Position numbers and translations under genes: made by a program. Below are positions 31,301 through 41,212 of a stretch of 64,000 nt of DNA, in pieces (position 1 is the first letter of the stretch; each line of letters begins with the position of its first letter). Source of the stretch: Cupriavidus phytohabitans (GTDB lineage Bacteria > Pseudomonadota > Gammaproteobacteria > Burkholderiales > Burkholderiaceae). Under the pieces are notes generated by a model that was not told where the DNA came from, ran no database searches, and worked only from the letters and a program-made list of their open reading frames with translations. The DNA lies in assembly GCF_000426345.1 (NCBI RefSeq), contig NZ_AUFE01000006.1, forward strand, positions 155,590 through 219,589, given 5' to 3'.

Positions 31301-34300
31301 CGCACCGGCTCCAGCCCCACGGTCGAGGCACTGCCCTGCAGCGTGTGCGCCACGCGCAGCGCCAGCTCGCTCGGGCACGGATGCCCCTCGTGGCGCCATT
31401 CGGAGATATCAGTGGCGAACTGGCGCAGCAGGTCGTCGGCCTCCTGCAGGTAGACGTTGTAGAGCGCCAGGCCGATTCGGACCGGGCCGATGACCTTGTA
31501 GTTGTCCTCCTCGCTGGACAGGCCGCCGGCCAGGCGGAACGGGATGACGTTGTCGTCCTCGCCGGGCGTGTCCTGCGGTGCCGCCGCTCCCGGCTGCCTG
31601 TCGTCCGCGGAAGGCACTGGTGGAGCGGCCTCCGGGGTGGACGGCTTGCCCGCAGCCTCCCCTTCATTCGCCTGGAGGCCGTCGCGCACCGCCTCGGCAG
31701 TTGCCACCAGGGCAGCGATATCGTGCCCCGCACCCGCGTCGCGGTGCAACTGAGCCACCCACGCCGACAGCTCGGCGTGCGCGCGGCGCAGCAGCGACAG
31801 CAGCGCCGGCACCGGCGCGCGGGACTCGGCGATCCACAGGTTCATCACCTGCTCCACCGCCCACGCGGCTTCGCCGTAGCGATGCAGGCCGACCATGCGG
31901 CTCGAGCCCTTGAGCGTATGGAAGGCACGCCGCATGCGGCTGAGCGTGTCGGCATCACGCAAGGGATCGACGCCCCCGTCGAGGTCGCTGGCAATGCCGT
32001 CCAGCACCTCGTCGGCTTCATTGAGGAAGATGTCGAGCAGCTCGGCGTCGACCGCGGCGCTGTCATCGGCAGCGGGCCGGGTCGGCGCGGCGGCGGCTGC
32101 AGCTGCAGCAGGCAGCGGAGCCGGTTCAGGCTCGCCCGCGGCATCGGCCAGCGCCAGCATCAGGCGACCGGCGGCATCATCGCTGCCGGCCAGCCAGGCA
32201 TTGCATTGCGTGGTGGCATCGGCGGCGCGGCGCCGCAGCGGCGCGTTGTCGTCGATCGCGGCCTGGTCCGCCAGCGCCTGCAGCGCGGCACGCAGGCGCT
32301 GCACCTGCGGCGCGTCGAGCATGGGACCGGCCTGGAACGCTTCGGCCGCGGCGTCGCGGGCAGCGGCAAGCGGAGTCTGCACAGCGCGTGCATCCTCGAT
32401 GGCTGCGGCTTCGGCGGGCATGTCATGCCGGCGGGCGCGGCCGAATTCCAGCGCATCGGCAAAGGCATGGACGGTGCCCAGCTCGGCCGCCACGGCGGCG
32501 AGCAGTTCGGTGCGCATGGCGGCATCGGAAGCATGGGAGGCATCGCCAACCGCGGCCAGCCGCTCATTGACGGCCTGCACCGCAGCCATGGCCCTGCCCG
32601 CGTCCCCGGCCAGCAGGGCCGGCAGCGCCGGCGACGCTTGCAGCCGCTCCAGCGTATTGGCCAGCGCCGCGAACGCCTGGCGCGCATCGCGCAGGTGGCC
32701 GGCGCCATCGGCACGCGCGGCGTTGCGGTCATAGCTGTCCAGCCACGATTCGCCGCTGTCGATCTGCGCACGCAGCTGCGACACGGCCTCGCCGCGCAGT
32801 GCCTGCGCGCGCGCATCGTCAACCATGCTGGCCAGCCACGCCGGCGCGCCCACGCCCGGATCCGAGGCCGACTGGTGCAGGCAATCGGCCAGCGCCTCGC
32901 ACTGCGCGGCAAAGCGCGCCGCGGCGGGATGGGCGGATTGTCCGTGCACGCGCCACGGCAAGGCCAGCGCACGCGCCAGGAACAGCGCGATGCCGGTGGC
33001 GCCCAGCGCTCCGGCCCGGCTGAGCTCCCAGCCGGGCCCCGCGGCCGCCATCGTCGACATCGCCGCCTGCGCCAGGCAGCGCTGCAGCGGTGGCTGTGCC
33101 AGCGGCTGCGCGGCTTCGGCAAGCGCGGCCAGCGCGGTTTCCCAGCCGGCCTGGTCGCCGGCCGCGGCCTGCTCCAGCCCCGCGGCGGCCTGCTGCAGGT
33201 TGCGCGTATCGATCGGGTCGAGCCAGCCGTAATAGCGCAGCCGGAAGTCGGCATCGGCCACCGCGTGCGCGGCGTCGAGACGGAAGGCCGCCAGCGTACG
33301 GACGATGTCGCTGCGCACGGCAGCGGCGCCATCCGCCTGGGCCGCGTCGCCGGCCACCGTTTTCGCCAGCCCCGTGCACACCAGCAGGAACACGGCATCG
33401 TTCAGCAGCGCCTGCGGCACGCGCACATGCCCTTGCTGGTACTGGCGCAGCAGCAGGTTGGCACGCCCGGCAAAACGCTTGGCCAGCAGGTCGGACGGCA
33501 GCAGTCCATGCCCGAGCGCGCGGAACACCAGCCCCAGCACATGCCAGACGTCACGGTCCGGGTGGTCGGCGGCGCGGCGCGGCTCCTGCTCGTTGGCGCG
33601 CACTTCGTCCAGCGCCGCATGCAGCGGCAGCCAGGCCTCGCGCAGCAGGGCCGCGTCCTGGCACGCGGCGGGCAGGCGCATGGCCTTCAGCAGGGTGGCC
33701 TCGAATTGCTGGCGCGCGCGCGTGACGGCGGCGGGGCTGCGCGCCGGCAGCAGCATGCCGGGCAGCATCTGCAGCTCGTCGAGCCACAGGTCAGCCGGAT
33801 GCACGCGCTCCTCGCGCAGTTGCGCCAGCACGCCGGCGTAGGGCTGGAACAGCCGCAGCGGGGCTTCGTCATCGCCGGCCATCAGGTCGTCGACATACTC
33901 GGCCAGCGCCTGCACGCCGGCGCGGAACACCGCCAGCGCCTGCGCGTCGGCGGCGAGCTGGCCGGCATCGATGGCCTCGAGCAGGCGGCGCAGCGCCTGG
34001 CAGTACGGGTCGGTGCCGCGCAGCCCGACGATATGCACCGCGCCGGCGGCCTGGTGCAGGTGCTGGCCGGCGAGCCGCAGCGAGGTGGTATCGCGCGCGC
34101 CCAGCGCCTCGGGCGCCTGGCGGATTTCATCGACGTAGTGGCCCAGCTCCGCGGCCGCGTCTTCGAGCGCGGCGCGCAGGCTCGGCGCGAGCCACGCCAG
34201 CCCGGACAGGTCGCGCGCCGCGCCGCCGGCGTCGGCCGGCACGGCGGTGGTGGCAGATGCGGGCAGCGGCGCCGCTTCCGGCTCGGGCATGGCGGGCGCC

Positions 34301-34356
34301 GGCAGCGATGCGTTGGCATCGGCCGCTTCGCACGGAATGGGAAAATTCATGGACAT
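28381..34356 (-). CDS. chpA: Type IV pilus chemosensory hybrid histidine kinase ChpA/PilL
   Basis: Giant CheA-like kinase (1991 residues) that passes PilJ signals to PilG and PilH to control twitching pili. Domains in order: a degenerate Hpt-like helix bundle near His101 (HLHQAAGAVHIVG); a long Ala-rich helical region; three canonical Hpt domains with phosphoacceptors His813 (AFHTLKGSSRMVG), His1004 (VAHTLQGSASTVG) and His1206 (ALHTLKGSARMAG); a Pro/Ala linker; dimerisation segment; ATPase domain (EHLIRNAVVHGIEP, GRGVGMDVV); CheW-like domain (QVLVFSLGARRYAVP); and a C-terminal receiver at about 1853-1970 with Asp1903 (LVDIEMPNMDG). Last gene of the pilGHIJ-chpA unit. No pilK/chpB methylation genes accompany it. 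Confidence 0.93.
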   Translation of the reverse strand: MSMNFPIPCEAADANASLPAPAMPEPEAAPLPASATTAVPADAGGAARDLSGLAWLAPSLRAALEDAAAELGHYVDEIRQAPEALGARDTTSLRLAGQHLHQAAGAVHIVGLRGTDPYCQALRRLLEAIDAGQLAADAQALAVFRAGVQALAEYVDDLMAGDDEAPLRLFQPYAGVLAQLREERVHPADLWLDELQMLPGMLLPARSPAAVTRARQQFEATLLKAMRLPAACQDAALLREAWLPLHAALDEVRANEQEPRRAADHPDRDVWHVLGLVFRALGHGLLPSDLLAKRFAGRANLLLRQYQQGHVRVPQALLNDAVFLLVCTGLAKTVAGDAAQADGAAAVRSDIVRTLAAFRLDAAHAVADADFRLRYYGWLDPIDTRNLQQAAAGLEQAAAGDQAGWETALAALAEAAQPLAQPPLQRCLAQAAMSTMAAAGPGWELSRAGALGATGIALFLARALALPWRVHGQSAHPAAARFAAQCEALADCLHQSASDPGVGAPAWLASMVDDARAQALRGEAVSQLRAQIDSGESWLDSYDRNAARADGAGHLRDARQAFAALANTLERLQASPALPALLAGDAGRAMAAVQAVNERLAAVGDASHASDAAMRTELLAAVAAELGTVHAFADALEFGRARRHDMPAEAAAIEDARAVQTPLAAARDAAAEAFQAGPMLDAPQVQRLRAALQALADQAAIDDNAPLRRRAADATTQCNAWLAGSDDAAGRLMLALADAAGEPEPAPLPAAAAAAAAPTRPAADDSAAVDAELLDIFLNEADEVLDGIASDLDGGVDPLRDADTLSRMRRAFHTLKGSSRMVGLHRYGEAAWAVEQVMNLWIAESRAPVPALLSLLRRAHAELSAWVAQLHRDAGAGHDIAALVATAEAVRDGLQANEGEAAGKPSTPEAAPPVPSADDRQPGAAAPQDTPGEDDNVIPFRLAGGLSSEEDNYKVIGPVRIGLALYNVYLQEADDLLRQFATDISEWRHEGHPCPSELALRVAHTLQGSASTVGLEPVREIAEALEGLLLQLGSHPVAMHPGDFRLLEQAVERLRGMLHQFAAGVWPQADAGLHRSLVEFGERALLRPRVAVVVPDAPDSSMAQLYGQPLPEDDEAPSAPAPAEPTPPALPAQHDAVVIALPTSHRPPVAAEAGDAASDPAPDPALVQIFLEEAQGTLPELGKLVRTWEAAPADARHGGLVLRALHTLKGSARMAGAMALGQAAHEMETLLDASLRVQAGPGAGPQLFERLYAWYDRILAHAEALQAGRLLPPDDPDVINGLGGAPQDEAEPAAEAHPEAAPNPAADVAGAVSMLPVMPGPADVMVPMPPTASIPAAEPQRALVRVQARALDTLINEAGEVGATRARLDSELDAMRTYLGELNDNVARLRGQLREIEIQAESQMASRIADAQHKQEFDPLEFDRFTRFQELTRMMAESVNDVATVEQNLQRGFDRAAGDLAAQARLTRGLQRSLMQARMVQFDALAERLYRVARQAAAETGKEVRLLIKGGTVEIDRSVLDRMAGPIEHLIRNAVVHGIEPAPQRRAAGKPATGALTLEVQQEGNEVVLHFVDDGNGLDLARIRARAVERRLLAPDDDAGEARLTEMIFTPGFSTADAVSELAGRGVGMDVVRAETVALGGRITLASKAGQGTTFTVHLPLTTAITQVLVFSLGARRYAVPSGMIDQVQQLRAPALVEAYNQGRFAVAGADVPFFYFGALLEEGNSVTAGRKYSPVVLVRSGAERVAVHVDEVVGNREVVVKHIGPQLARLEGIAGATTLGDGEIVLIYNPVVLAQRLLRERGQPAPQQMVPAPSAPESAPQLAQPVAGPLGAVAELAGDGSAAPVRGLALQPTVMVVDDSLTVRKATQRLLGRAGYQVVLARDGVDALKQLQEVMPDAMLVDIEMPNMDGFDLTRNVRSDSRTAHMPLVMITSRTADKHRRYAEEIGVNVYLGKPYNEDQLLATLQRLLGERAAGTAASVAQMLGEGPGA

Positions 34357-34516
34357 GACGGCTTCCAGTGCGGCGCCGCCAGGGCGGCCGCGGGCGGCCC
34401 GCCGCGGCGGCAGGCAGGCGCTGGGTTGGCTTGATGGCAGGCGCGAAGGTAGCGGTGGCGGCGGTTGTGCCAGTTACCGCGCTGCGCGGAAGCGGTCGCA
34501 GGCGTCATCCGGCCAC

Positions 34517-36775
34517 TCAGGCGATCTTGAAGCGCGACACCGAGTTGCGCAGCTCCTCAGTCAGCAGCGTCAGCTGGCGCACGGATTGCGCGGTCTGGCG
34601 CGTGCCGCTGGTGGTCTGCTCGGTTACCTGCAGGATGCGTTCGATATGGCGCGCCACGGTGGTGGCAAGGTCGGCCTCGTGCGAGGTGGACTGCGAGATC
34701 TGCTCGATCAGCTCCGCCAGCTGGCGCGACACGCGGCCGATCTCGACCAGCGCCGCGCCGGCATTGTCGGACAGGCGCGCGCCCTCGACCACGCCCTGCG
34801 TGCTGCGCTCCATGGCGTGCACGGCGTCCTGGGTATCGGTCTGGATGGTGCGGATCAGCGCGCCGATCTGCTTGGTGGCCTCGCCGGAGCGTTCGGCCAG
34901 GCGCTGCACTTCTTCGGCCACCACCGAGAAGCCGCGCCCGGCTTCGCCGGCCGATGCGGCCTGGATGGCGGCGTTCAGTGCCAGCACGTTGGTCTGCTCG
35001 GTAATGTCCGAAATCAGTTCGACGATTTCACCGATCTCCTGCGACGACTCGCCCAGGCGCTTGATCCGCTTGGAGGTCTCCTGGATCTGCTCGCGGATGT
35101 CGTTCATGCCGGTGATGGCGTTCTGCACCGCCTGCTGGCCCTGCTCGGCGGCCGACAGCGAGGCGCGCGCGACGTTGGCCGACTCGGCCGCGCCGCGCGA
35201 TACCTGCGTGATGCGGTCGGCCATCTCCACCACCGATTCGCCGGTCTGGCGGATCTGGCGCGACTGCTCTTCGGTGGTCGACACCAGCTGGGTCGAGGTG
35301 GCCTGCACCTGCCCCGAAGCCTGCGTCACCTCGCCGGCGGTCTGCTGCACCCGGCCGACCAGCTCGCGCAGTTCTTCCACGGTGTAGTTGACCGAGTCGG
35401 CAATGGCGCCGGTGATGTCCTCGGTCACCGTGGCCTGGCGCGTCAGGTCGCCGTCGGCGATGTCCTGCAGCTCGTTCATCAGCTGCAGAATGGCCTTCTG
35501 GGTGTTGTCGTTGTTGCGCTTTTCATCGAGGCGGCGCGCTTCGGCCTCGCGTTCGCGCGCCTCGGCTTCCAGCGCGCGCATGCGCGAATCGCGCAGGTAC
35601 AGCGCGGCCAACCCCACCAGGCACAGCAGCGTCAGCAGCGACGACACCACGGTAGCGCCCAGCGTCACAGGGCGCAGGCGCGCCGACTCGGCGTAGGCGC
35701 GCTGCAACGCCGACAGCTCGCCGCGCAGCGCCTCGTTGTCGTTGAAGATCTGCTGCTGCGCGCGCTTGGCGGCAATCAGGCCGGGCAGGTTCTGCAGGAT
35801 GGTCTGGGTGGTCTTCTGCACCGCGTCGAAACGATCCGACAGCTGCTTCAGGTAGCCGCGCGTCTCTTCGTCGGTGGCCGCGGAGAGGCGCAGCGCTTCG
35901 CTGCCGTTCATCAGCCCGTCCAGCGTCTCGCGGAAGGTGTTGGTGTCCTTGCCGAGCAGGAACGCGGTCTCGGGGTTGACGCCTTCTCCGGCCAGGAACT
36001 CGTTCAGGTTCTTGCCCAGGCGCTGCGTCAGCATCACCAGTTGCGCGGAGGCCGCCACCTCACGGGCATTGGCGCCGGACTGCAGCTTGATCGCGGCCAC
36101 CTGCTCGGCGGCTTCCAGCAGTTCGGGGTTCGAGGCGTTGAAGACCTGCAGGGTCCGGCCGATGGTGGTCAGCACAGGCTGCTGGGCCAGCACGTCGGCC
36201 GCGCTCTTCTCGGAGCGCTTCCACGACGTCATGGCGGTTTCCAGCAGCGGCGCGGCCTCGCCCGTGGTGGCGCGCACGCGTTTCTCGTCGCTGCCGTCCT
36301 GCAGCGCCTTCAGGTCCGTCGCCAGCGTCTCCTTGGACTCGCGCAGCTGCGTGAAGGCCTGCGCATTGCCCAGCAGCGCCACCGGCACCGCCTTGCCCAG
36401 GCGCTGCGAGTGCATCAGCATGTCGCCCGCAATCTCGATCTGCGCCGCCGCATTGTTGGCGATGCGGTTGTCGAGGTACACCGAGCCCAGCAGCGCCACC
36501 AGCGACACCACCACGCCCACGGTCAGCACCCGCTGCTGCGACGAGAACGGCACGCGGCCCAGCCATGCCGACACGTGCTCAATCGGCGTGGCGCCAAGCC
36601 CGGCGGTTGCTGCGGACTCGGCGGACGCGGCGGACGTGGCGGATTCTGCCGGCTGGGCGTGGGAGCCACCGGCATAGGCCATTTCCGGCGCGCCGCCAAG
36701 TCCGGTCCCGGCGGCCGCAGCGGCGGCGTCGGCTGCCGGCGTACGCCGGCCCAGGCTGAATTTCTTGAAACCCAT
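34517..36775 (-). CDS. pilJ: Type IV pilus methyl-accepting chemoreceptor
   Basis: A 752-residue membrane receptor of the PilJ class. A low-complexity Ala/Gly-rich cytoplasmic N-terminus (1-70) precedes membrane helix 1 (about 82-101). A periplasmic region of about 270 residues holds two PilJ-type helical modules ([16 protein letters not shown] and [16 protein letters not shown]). Helix 2 is at about 371-393, then HAMP and signalling domains with the hairpin tip [33 protein letters not shown] (quoted in parts: [15 protein letters not shown]). There is no C-terminal CheR-binding pentapeptide. The start at ATG 36775 gives [11 protein letters not shown]; earlier in-frame starts run into pilI. 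Confidence 0.92.
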   Translation of the reverse strand: MGFKKFSLGRRTPAADAAAAAAGTGLGGAPEMAYAGGSHAQPAESATSAASAESAATAGLGATPIEHVSAWLGRVPFSSQQRVLTVGVVVSLVALLGSVYLDNRIANNAAAQIEIAGDMLMHSQRLGKAVPVALLGNAQAFTQLRESKETLATDLKALQDGSDEKRVRATTGEAAPLLETAMTSWKRSEKSAADVLAQQPVLTTIGRTLQVFNASNPELLEAAEQVAAIKLQSGANAREVAASAQLVMLTQRLGKNLNEFLAGEGVNPETAFLLGKDTNTFRETLDGLMNGSEALRLSAATDEETRGYLKQLSDRFDAVQKTTQTILQNLPGLIAAKRAQQQIFNDNEALRGELSALQRAYAESARLRPVTLGATVVSSLLTLLCLVGLAALYLRDSRMRALEAEAREREAEARRLDEKRNNDNTQKAILQLMNELQDIADGDLTRQATVTEDITGAIADSVNYTVEELRELVGRVQQTAGEVTQASGQVQATSTQLVSTTEEQSRQIRQTGESVVEMADRITQVSRGAAESANVARASLSAAEQGQQAVQNAITGMNDIREQIQETSKRIKRLGESSQEIGEIVELISDITEQTNVLALNAAIQAASAGEAGRGFSVVAEEVQRLAERSGEATKQIGALIRTIQTDTQDAVHAMERSTQGVVEGARLSDNAGAALVEIGRVSRQLAELIEQISQSTSHEADLATTVARHIERILQVTEQTTSGTRQTAQSVRQLTLLTEELRNSVSRFKIA

Positions 36776-36887
36776 GGCACCCTCTTCCGTGTTATTCGTC
36801 GTTGTGCCCGGCGGCTCGTGCCGGGTGCGCCGGCCCGGAGCCAGCGCGTGTCCTTTGCCCGCCCGCGGCGTGGTGCGCGCGCCGGCC

Positions 36888-37448
36888 TCAGGCCGCGCCG
36901 CGGCCCACCTGCAGGAACGCCGGCGCGTCCAGCAGCGCGCGCACGTTGAGCACCTGCCAGTCGCGCCCGTCGCGGTCGGCGAAGCGCTGGCCCTCCCAGG
37001 CCGGCGCCTCATCGTGTCCTGGCGCCGCCTCCCCGTGCGGCAGGCCCAGGTCCGCCGCATGGCGCAATCCCGCCACGCGCGTGGCCAGGATCGCGCAGGC
37101 GCGCTCCACCTGGCGCGACAGCACCACCAGCTTGCTGCCGGGCTGCACCGGGGTGGGCGCACCGCCGCAGAACTGGCTGAAATCGATCACGCCGAGCAGG
37201 CTGCCGCGCGCATTGACCAGGCCGCTGTACCACGGCTGCGTCAGCGGCACGCGGCTGGGCTGGCGCATATCGAGCACCTCGCCGGTCTCGGCCAGCGGCA
37301 GCAGCCAGTGGCGCGCGCCGATCTGCAGCGCCAGGTAGCTGTCTGCGGCGGGCAGGCTGCGCGCCTCGCGCAGGCGCCGGGCCAGCATGGCCTGGTAGTC
37401 CTGCAGGCGGGTGTGGCGGGCGCGTAGGTCTTGGCGTGGCGCGTTCAT
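36888..37448 (-). CDS. pilI: CheW-like adaptor protein of the pilus chemosensory system
   Basis: A 186-residue CheW-domain protein that links PilJ to ChpA. The CheW fold is recognised by [48 protein letters not shown] and the C-terminal [19 protein letters not shown]. It lies between pilH and pilJ on the minus strand, which is the pilI position in Pseudomonas-type clusters. ATG 37448 gives [19 protein letters not shown]; a longer frame to 37559 overlaps pilH and is discounted. Confidence 0.88.
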   Translation of the reverse strand: MNAPRQDLRARHTRLQDYQAMLARRLREARSLPAADSYLALQIGARHWLLPLAETGEVLDMRQPSRVPLTQPWYSGLVNARGSLLGVIDFSQFCGGAPTPVQPGSKLVVLSRQVERACAILATRVAGLRHAADLGLPHGEAAPGHDEAPAWEGQRFADRDGRDWQVLNVRALLDAPAFLQVGRGAA

Positions 37449-37500
37449 GTGGCAGTCCCCGGTACTGGTGGTGGCATCCCGTACGGCCGGCGCTGGCGGC

Positions 37501-37872
37501 TCAGTGCGCCAGCGCGGCGATCTTGCCCAGCAGCTCCTCGCCGTCGACCGGCTTGACAATGTAATCCGACGCGCCCTGGCGCATGCCCCAGATGCGGTCG
37601 GTGTCCAGGCCCTTGCTGGTGCACATGATCACGGGGATGTCCTTGAAGCGGTCGTCGCGCTTGATCGCGCGGGTGGCCTGGTAGCCGTTCTGGCCGGGCA
37701 TCACCACGTCCATGAGGATCAGGTCGAAGCTTTCCGACTCCAGGCGCGCGAAGGCCTGGTCGCTGTTGCCGGCGACCGAGACCTTGAAGCCGCGCTTGCC
37801 GAGCAGGTCGGACATGAACAGCGCTTCGGTCGGGGAATCGTCGACGATCAGGATCTTGTTGATGGCAGTCAT
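37501..37872 (-). CDS. pilH: Single-domain response regulator PilH
   Basis: A 123-residue CheY-like receiver. Acidic pocket Asp11/Asp12 (LIVDDSPTE), phosphoacceptor Asp55 (LILMDVVMPGQNG), Thr/Ser in MCTSKG and Lys107 (DYIVKPVDG) are all present. In Pseudomonas PilH opposes PilG in pilus extension/retraction control. The gene follows pilG and precedes pilI. Start ATG 37872 gives MTAINKILIVDD; the extension to 37995 overlaps pilG and is not receiver-like. Confidence 0.9.
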   Translation of the reverse strand: MTAINKILIVDDSPTEALFMSDLLGKRGFKVSVAGNSDQAFARLESESFDLILMDVVMPGQNGYQATRAIKRDDRFKDIPVIMCTSKGLDTDRIWGMRQGASDYIVKPVDGEELLGKIAALAH

Positions 37873-37891
37873 GGGGTTTCCTTCGGTTCGT

Positions 37892-38389
37892 TCAGGCCGG
37901 CAAAGCCCGTTCCGCCACGTCAGCGGGGACCGGCAGGCAGGCCTGCACGGCCTGCAGCAGCGCTTCGCGGGTGAATGGCTTGGCCAGATGGTCATGCGCC
38001 CCCACCAGGCGGCCGCGCGAGCGGTCGAACACGCCGTCGCGCGAGGACAGCATGATCACGGGGATGGCGTGGAAGCGCGGGCTTTTTTTAATCAGGGAGC
38101 AGGTCTGGTAGCCGTCCAGCCGGGGCATCAGGATGTCGCAGAAGACCAGGTCCGGATGCAGCTCGCCGACCTTGGCCAGCGCCTCGAAGCCGTCCTCGGC
38201 CAGCAATACCTGGTAGCCCGCCTGCGCCAGGAAGATCTCCGCGGTGCGGCGGATGGTGCTGGAATCGTCGATGACCAGCACCTTGCGGCGCGCGCGCGCC
38301 CGGGTGTCCGGCATTGCTGCGCCAGGCGCCGCAACGCTGGCGCCGGCGGCATTGACCCGCTGGATTTCTTCTGTTTGAGCGACCCGCAT
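37892..38389 (-). CDS. pilG: Response regulator PilG
   Basis: A 165-residue CheY-like protein with a 35-residue N-terminal extension ahead of the receiver (KVLVIDDSSTIRRTAEIFL). Asp41/42, phosphoacceptor Asp85 (LVFCDILMPRLDG) and Lys137 (HLAKPF) form the phosphorylation site. PilG is normally the main target of ChpA and promotes pilus extension through the motor. First gene of the cluster; ATG 38389 is chosen because upstream in-frame sequence (to 38638) is not conserved-looking. Confidence 0.88.
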   Translation of the reverse strand: MRVAQTEEIQRVNAAGASVAAPGAAMPDTRARARRKVLVIDDSSTIRRTAEIFLAQAGYQVLLAEDGFEALAKVGELHPDLVFCDILMPRLDGYQTCSLIKKSPRFHAIPVIMLSSRDGVFDRSRGRLVGAHDHLAKPFTREALLQAVQACLPVPADVAERALPA

Positions 38390-38761
38390 GTTGTTCCCGC
38401 GACCGGCCACGCCATGCGGCGCGCCGGCAAGCACTAGAGAACACCCGTGCGGAGCAGCGCGACCCATGCGCGCCCCGACGGACCCCCGAAAAATGATTCT
38501 GCTTCCCTTCAAGGCCGGGCCGGACCCGGCAGCGGCGGTGCGTGGAACCCGCACCTGCCTGCCGTCTTCCCCACCAATGGCGGATGGACGGCCACATAAT
38601 TTGCAACAGAGTGTGACAAGACGCCGGTGGGCCGTCAATCCGGGATGGCGGGCCCTTGCCGGCGTTCTGTCGTATCGGCGCGACGCGCGCTGCCAGTCTG
38701 GCGGCTTTCTATGAAGCCTCGATGGCGCGCAAGCTGGCGTCGTGCCCGATGGCGGCCAGCG

Positions 38762-38932
38762 TCAGATGGCCACCATCTCAAAATCTTCCTTGCGCGCGCC
38801 GCACTCCGGGCAGGTCCAGTTGATGGGCACGTCTTCCCACCGGGTCCCCGGTGCGATGCCGTCTTCCGGCGCGCCTGCGGCTTCGTCGTAGATCCAGCCG
38901 CAGATCAGGCACATCCAAGTCTTGTATTCCAT
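38762..38932 (-). CDS. rubA: Rubredoxin
   Basis: A 56-residue iron-sulfur electron carrier. Two CxxCG knuckles, [13 protein letters not shown] and [14 protein letters not shown], bind one iron through four cysteines, with the usual spacing and aromatic residues between them. ATG 38932 gives [12 protein letters not shown], the standard start; the longer frame to 39151 runs into the hemL upstream region. Possible partners include alkane hydroxylases and rubredoxin reductases, none of which is nearby. Confidence 0.95.
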   Translation of the reverse strand: MEYKTWMCLICGWIYDEAAGAPEDGIAPGTRWEDVPINWTCPECGARKEDFEMVAI

Positions 38933-39160
38933 AACAGGCTCTGGCCACTCTCCATTAAAATCCAGCGCAGATGGTACCGAAACCGTGCCGCCCGCGCCAG
39001 CCGGCGACCGCCAGAATCGTGCCAGTTCCGCCGTGTTCGCGCATGTTAGCGCCGGATTGGCAGTCAATTGCCGTGTAGTTGCGCGGTATTGCCTGCATGT
39101 CGATGACACTCCGGCCGAGCCGCCCACGTTCCCAGCAGTCCTTGATCCCAATCAACGCCC

Positions 39161-40453
39161 ATGTCCCGTAACCAGCAGCTCTTCGACCGCGCCCAGCAGA
39201 CCATTCCTGGCGGCGTGAACTCCCCCGTGCGTGCCTTCCGCTCGGTGGGTGGCACGCCGCGCTTCATCACGCGCGCCGAAGGAGCCTATATGTGGGATGC
39301 CGATGGCCAGCGCTATATCGACTACATCGGCTCCTGGGGCCCGATGATCGTCGGCCACGCCCACCCCGAGGTGGTGCGTGCGGTACAGGAGACCGCGGCC
39401 CATAGCTTCTCGTTCGGCGCGCCGACCGAGGCCGAGATCACCATGGCCGAAGAGATCTGCAAGCTGGTGCCGTCGATCGAGCAGGTGCGGCTGGTGTCTT
39501 CGGGCACCGAGGCCACCATGAGCGCGCTGCGCCTGGCGCGCGGCTTTACCGGCCGCGACCTGATCATCAAGTTCGAGGGCTGCTACCACGGCCATGCCGA
39601 CAGCCTGCTGGTCAAGGCCGGCTCGGGCCTGCTGACCTTTGCCGACACCACCCAGAACGCGCCCTCCTCGGCCGGCGTGCCGGCCGACGTGACGCGTCAC
39701 ACCATGGTGCTGGAGTACAACAACGTCGAGCAGCTGGAGCAGGCCTTCGCCAGGCACGCCGGCGAGATCGCCGCGGTGATCGTCGAGCCGGTGGCCGGCA
39801 ACATGAACCTGGTGCGCGCCAGCGACGCCTTCCTGAAGGCCATGCGAGAGCTGTGCAGCCGCGACGGCGCGGTGCTGATCTTCGATGAAGTGATGACCGG
39901 CTTCCGCGTGGCGCTGGGCGGTGCCCAGGCCCACTACGGCATCCGCCCGGACATGACCTGCCTGGGCAAGGTCATCGGCGGCGGCATGCCGGCGGCGGCC
40001 TTCGGCGGGCGGCGCGACATCATGGCCAAGCTGGCGCCGCTGGGCGGCGTCTACCAGGCCGGCACGCTGTCGGGCAATCCGCTGGCGGTGGCCGCCGGCC
40101 TGACCACGCTCAAGCTGATCCAGGCGCCCGGCTTCTATGACAAGCTGGCCGCGCAGACCCGCAAGCTGGCCGACGGCCTGGCCGACGCCGCGCGCGCGGC
40201 CGGCGTGCCGTTTGCCGCGGACGCCATCGGCGGCATGTTCGGCCTGTATTTCCGTGAAGGCGTGCCCGGCAGCTTTGCCGAGGTGACCAAGAGCAACACC
40301 GCGCGCTTCAATCGCTTCTTCCATGCCATGCTGGACAACGGCGTCTACCTGGCGCCGTCGGCGTTCGAGGCTGGCTTTGTCTCGGCGCAGCACGACGACG
40401 CCATCCTTGAGGCCACCTTCGACGCCGCGCGCAAGGCGTTCGCGGCAGCCTGA
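39161..40453 (+). CDS. hemL: Glutamate-1-semialdehyde 2,1-aminomutase
   Basis: PLP enzyme that converts glutamate-1-semialdehyde to 5-aminolevulinate, the entry to haem synthesis in bacteria using the C5 route. The 430-residue product starts [21 protein letters not shown] and carries [49 protein letters not shown] and the PLP-lysine in [17 protein letters not shown]. Length and motifs match the family. Divergent from rubA. Confidence 0.97.
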   Translation: MSRNQQLFDRAQQTIPGGVNSPVRAFRSVGGTPRFITRAEGAYMWDADGQRYIDYIGSWGPMIVGHAHPEVVRAVQETAAHSFSFGAPTEAEITMAEEICKLVPSIEQVRLVSSGTEATMSALRLARGFTGRDLIIKFEGCYHGHADSLLVKAGSGLLTFADTTQNAPSSAGVPADVTRHTMVLEYNNVEQLEQAFARHAGEIAAVIVEPVAGNMNLVRASDAFLKAMRELCSRDGAVLIFDEVMTGFRVALGGAQAHYGIRPDMTCLGKVIGGGMPAAAFGGRRDIMAKLAPLGGVYQAGTLSGNPLAVAAGLTTLKLIQAPGFYDKLAAQTRKLADGLADAARAAGVPFAADAIGGMFGLYFREGVPGSFAEVTKSNTARFNRFFHAMLDNGVYLAPSAFEAGFVSAQHDDAILEATFDAARKAFAAA

Positions 40454-40575
40454 GGCTTCGCCGGCGGGCGACGCGCGGGGGGCGAAGCCTGCCGTCGTCG
40501 CCTGGCTGATGCGCGGTGCGCTACACTTGGGAATCGTTTATCCATGGCCACGATGCCTACCTGCGGAGTCTCAAG

Positions 40576-41202
40576 ATGCGTGCCTCTTCCTCCCCGACCT
40601 CGCCGATGCGCTCGCCCCTGTCCGTGCTGCGCTGGCTGCTGCTGGCGGCCATGGCCAGCCTGCTGAGCGCCTGCGGCTACAACGACTTCCAGGCCAAGGA
40701 CGAGGCGGTCAAGGCGGCCTGGGGCGAGGTCATCAACCAGTACCAGCGCCGCGCCGACCTGATCCCCAACCTGGTCAACACCGTCAAGGGCTACGCCACG
40801 CATGAGCGCGAGACGCTCGAAGCGGTGACCAAGGCACGCGCCGCCGCCACCAGCATCCAGGTCTCGCCCGAGACCCTGAACGACCCGGAAGCATTCAAGC
40901 GCTTCCAGCAGGCGCAGGGTGAGCTGTCCAGCGCGCTGTCGCGGCTGCTGGCGGTGTCCGAGAACTATCCGCAACTGAAGGCCGATGCCTCCTTCCGCGA
41001 CCTGCAGTCGCAGCTGGAAGGCACCGAGAACCGCATCACCGTGGCGCGCCAGCGCTATATCGCCGCGGTGCAGGACTTCAACATCCTGGCGCGCAGCTTC
41101 CCCACCAACCTGACCGCGATGATCTTCAAGTACCCGGTCAAGCCGTCGTTCACGGTGGACAACGAGAAGGCCATCTCGACGCCCCCGGCGGTCAAGTTCT
41201 GA
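40576..41202 (+). CDS. lemA: LemA-family lipoprotein
   Basis: A 208-residue protein of the LemA family, an all-helical envelope domain of unknown biochemical role. An N-terminal signal with lipobox (LLAAMASLLSAC) predicts lipidation. The core has the family pattern: VINQYQRRADLIPNLVNTVKGYATHERETLEAV, then SENYPQLKADASFRDLQSQLEGTENRI and NFILARSFPTNL-like NDFN stretch (seen as QDFNILARSFPTNL). ATG 40576 is used; an in-frame upstream start at 40516 precedes the signal awkwardly. It is followed after 10 bases by a TPM-domain gene, the usual LemA partner. Confidence 0.9.
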   Translation: MRASSSPTSPMRSPLSVLRWLLLAAMASLLSACGYNDFQAKDEAVKAAWGEVINQYQRRADLIPNLVNTVKGYATHERETLEAVTKARAAATSIQVSPETLNDPEAFKRFQQAQGELSSALSRLLAVSENYPQLKADASFRDLQSQLEGTENRITVARQRYIAAVQDFNILARSFPTNLTAMIFKYPVKPSFTVDNEKAISTPPAVKF

Positions 41203-41212
41203 GGCAGCGGCC

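Noticed and set aside
28372..36949. Three long plus-strand open frames across chpA and pilJ
   Set aside because: Antisense shadows of chpA and pilJ. The translated sequences are Arg/His/Gln-rich low-complexity.
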